From Marinobacter gelidimuriae (GTDB lineage: Bacteria > Pseudomonadota > Gammaproteobacteria > Pseudomonadales > Oleiphilaceae), in assembly GCF_000372805.1 (NCBI RefSeq), contig NZ_KB889887.1:167-33447 (forward strand): a stretch of 33,281 nucleotides of DNA. Direction: 5' to 3'. Positions within the stretch are counted from its first letter, which is position 1, and each line of letters starts with the position of its first letter. Positions 32,330 to 33,281 of this stretch are shown in pieces. Position numbers and translations under genes: made by a program. The notes under the pieces were generated by a model, which was given only the letters and a program-made list of their open reading frames with translations, did not search any database and was not told the origin of the DNA.

Positions 32330-33281
32330 TTACTGCTGGCGGTCGGCGACGGCTTGCTGGGCCTTCTTTACCAGATCGTCACCAATCCGCGGTGACCATT
32401 CCTGATAGACCGATTGAGTAGCATTGATGAACGCCTCGCGCTGGGTCGGCGTCAGTTCGGTGACGGTCACGCCACGCTCCTTGATGGCGGCCAGAGTGGC
32501 ATCCAGCTCACTGCGGGACTTTTCGATTTCCCATTGGCCGGCGTCTATTGCGGCCTGCTTTAGCAAGGCCTGATCGTCGCCGCTGAATGTCGCCCACACC
32601 CGATTGTTAACGGCAAATACCAGCGGGTCTGCCATGTAGTGCCATAGGGTCAGGTGCTCCTGCCCTACCTGATCAATACGCGCCACATCAAACACTGACA
32701 GCGGGTTTTCCTGGCCGTCTACGGCACCGGTGGTCAGCGCCGGCTTGGCATCAGCCCAGCTCATCTGAGTGGGGTTGGCGCCCAGAGCATTAAAGGTATC
32801 CTGAAACAATGGCGAACCTACCACGCGGACTTTCAAGCCTTCCACATCCGCCGGCTCGCTGATCGCGCGCTTGGAGTTAGACAGTTCACGAAAACCATTT
32901 TCGCCCCAGGCCAGCGGCGTTACACCACGTTTCTGGATGGCGGCAAAAACGGCCTCGCCGACCTCGCCCTGGGTAATCGCATCAATGGCGGGGTAATCCG
33001 GCATCAGAAACGGCAGCGAGAACAGATTCAGTTCCGGCACCTGGGATGACCAGTTGATGGTAGAGCCCACCGCCATATCAATCAGTCCGGAGCGCATGGC
33101 AGAAAATTCTTTGGTCTGGTCGCCAGACACCAGCTGGGAGTTGCTGTAAATTTTCATGTTGATACGCCCTTCCGAGCGCTGGTTCACAAGCTCTACCCAC
33201 TTGTCGGCCGCCTGGCCCCAGGGAAAGGCCGATGGCAACACGGTAGATACGGTGTACTCGTCTTTGTATTGAGCATGGGCA
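32330..33281 (-). CDS. dctP: TRAP transporter periplasmic substrate-binding protein (DctP), 5' end outside window
   Basis: Partial, about 316 residues visible and running off the right edge. It is the extracytoplasmic binding protein that captures the substrate and docks on DctQM. The visible frame begins AHAQYKDEYTVSTVLP; AHA followed by QYKD looks like a signal-peptidase site, so nearly all of the mature protein is present. Typical DctP blocks are AADKWVELVNQRSEGRINMK, the GLIDMA of strand 3, EGLKVRVVGSPLFQDTFNAL (carrying the conserved Arg that binds carboxylates) and GAVDGQENPLSVF. A start drawn at the GTG of 33241 would cut into the conserved domain and is not real. The substrate is a carboxylate, identity unknown. 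Confidence 0.93.
   Translation of the reverse strand, partial: AHAQYKDEYTVSTVLPSAFPWGQAADKWVELVNQRSEGRINMKIYSNSQLVSGDQTKEFSAMRSGLIDMAVGSTINWSSQVPELNLFSLPFLMPDYPAIDAITQGEVGEAVFAAIQKRGVTPLAWGENGFRELSNSKRAISEPADVEGLKVRVVGSPLFQDTFNALGANPTQMSWADAKPALTTGAVDGQENPLSVFDVARIDQVGQEHLTLWHYMADPLVFAVNNRVWATFSGDDQALLKQAAIDAGQWEIEKSRSELDATLAAIKERGVTVTELTPTQREAFINATQSVYQEWSPRIGDDLVKKAQQAVADRQQ

Overview
The window looks like a chromosome segment of a marine gammaproteobacterium, most likely Marinobacter or a close relative. This is inferred from gene content and protein style (FadE, RlmA, RlmE, OmpW, DUF3581, the PA2778/PA2779 pair, RhlE, TRAP transporter, AhpC/AhpF) and moderately high GC with GTG/TTG starts. 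No rRNA, tRNA or CRISPR array was found.

Layout. 1-250: 3' end of an IS630-type transposase. 477-3680: a small unknown protein, a beta-lactamase-fold serine hydrolase, and a PA2779/PA2778-type pair (membrane protein plus lipoprotein C39-like peptidase with TPR). 3815-6779: a decayed mobile element with three consecutive tyrosine recombinase genes (a RIT, recombinase-in-trio, element). It is bracketed by two near-identical, inverted 3' ends of an IS66-family element. 6828-13474: thiol peroxidase, MATE exporter, a deleted thioesterase pseudogene, a NUDIX/metallo-beta-lactamase fusion, a small ORF with its own promoter, a MalY/PatB-type lyase and a frameshifted UbiA-type prenyltransferase. 13665-19050: FadE, an EamA transporter, a small SmpA/OmlA-like lipoprotein, a broken ion channel, and OmpW with an FNR-type box. 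19080-24646: RhlE helicase, an unidentified large membrane transporter, a DUF302 protein co-directional with an encapsulated-ferritin-type protein, the rRNA methyltransferase RlmE and a SpoU-type RNA methyltransferase. 24689-30107: the peroxide-defence genes ahpF and ahpC, separated by DUF3581 and each preceded by an OxyR-like ATAG-N7-CTAT motif, then RlmA, a DksA/TraR-type zinc finger protein and a cold-shock protein. 30469-33281: a TRAP transporter operon (dctP-dctQ-dctM order of transcription, minus strand), with dctP running off the window.

Themes. Peroxide defence (tpx, ahpC, ahpF, an iron-oxidising EncFtn) and RNA modification or remodelling (RlmA, RlmE, SpoU-type, RhlE, Csp) are well represented. 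The most unusual structure is the RIT element inside symmetrical IS66 ends. A second pattern is the number of genes that keep both ends but have lost internal segments or frame: ritA, ritB, ritC, the thioesterase, the ion channel and UbiA. It suggests local gene erosion or, for homopolymer cases, possible sequence error.
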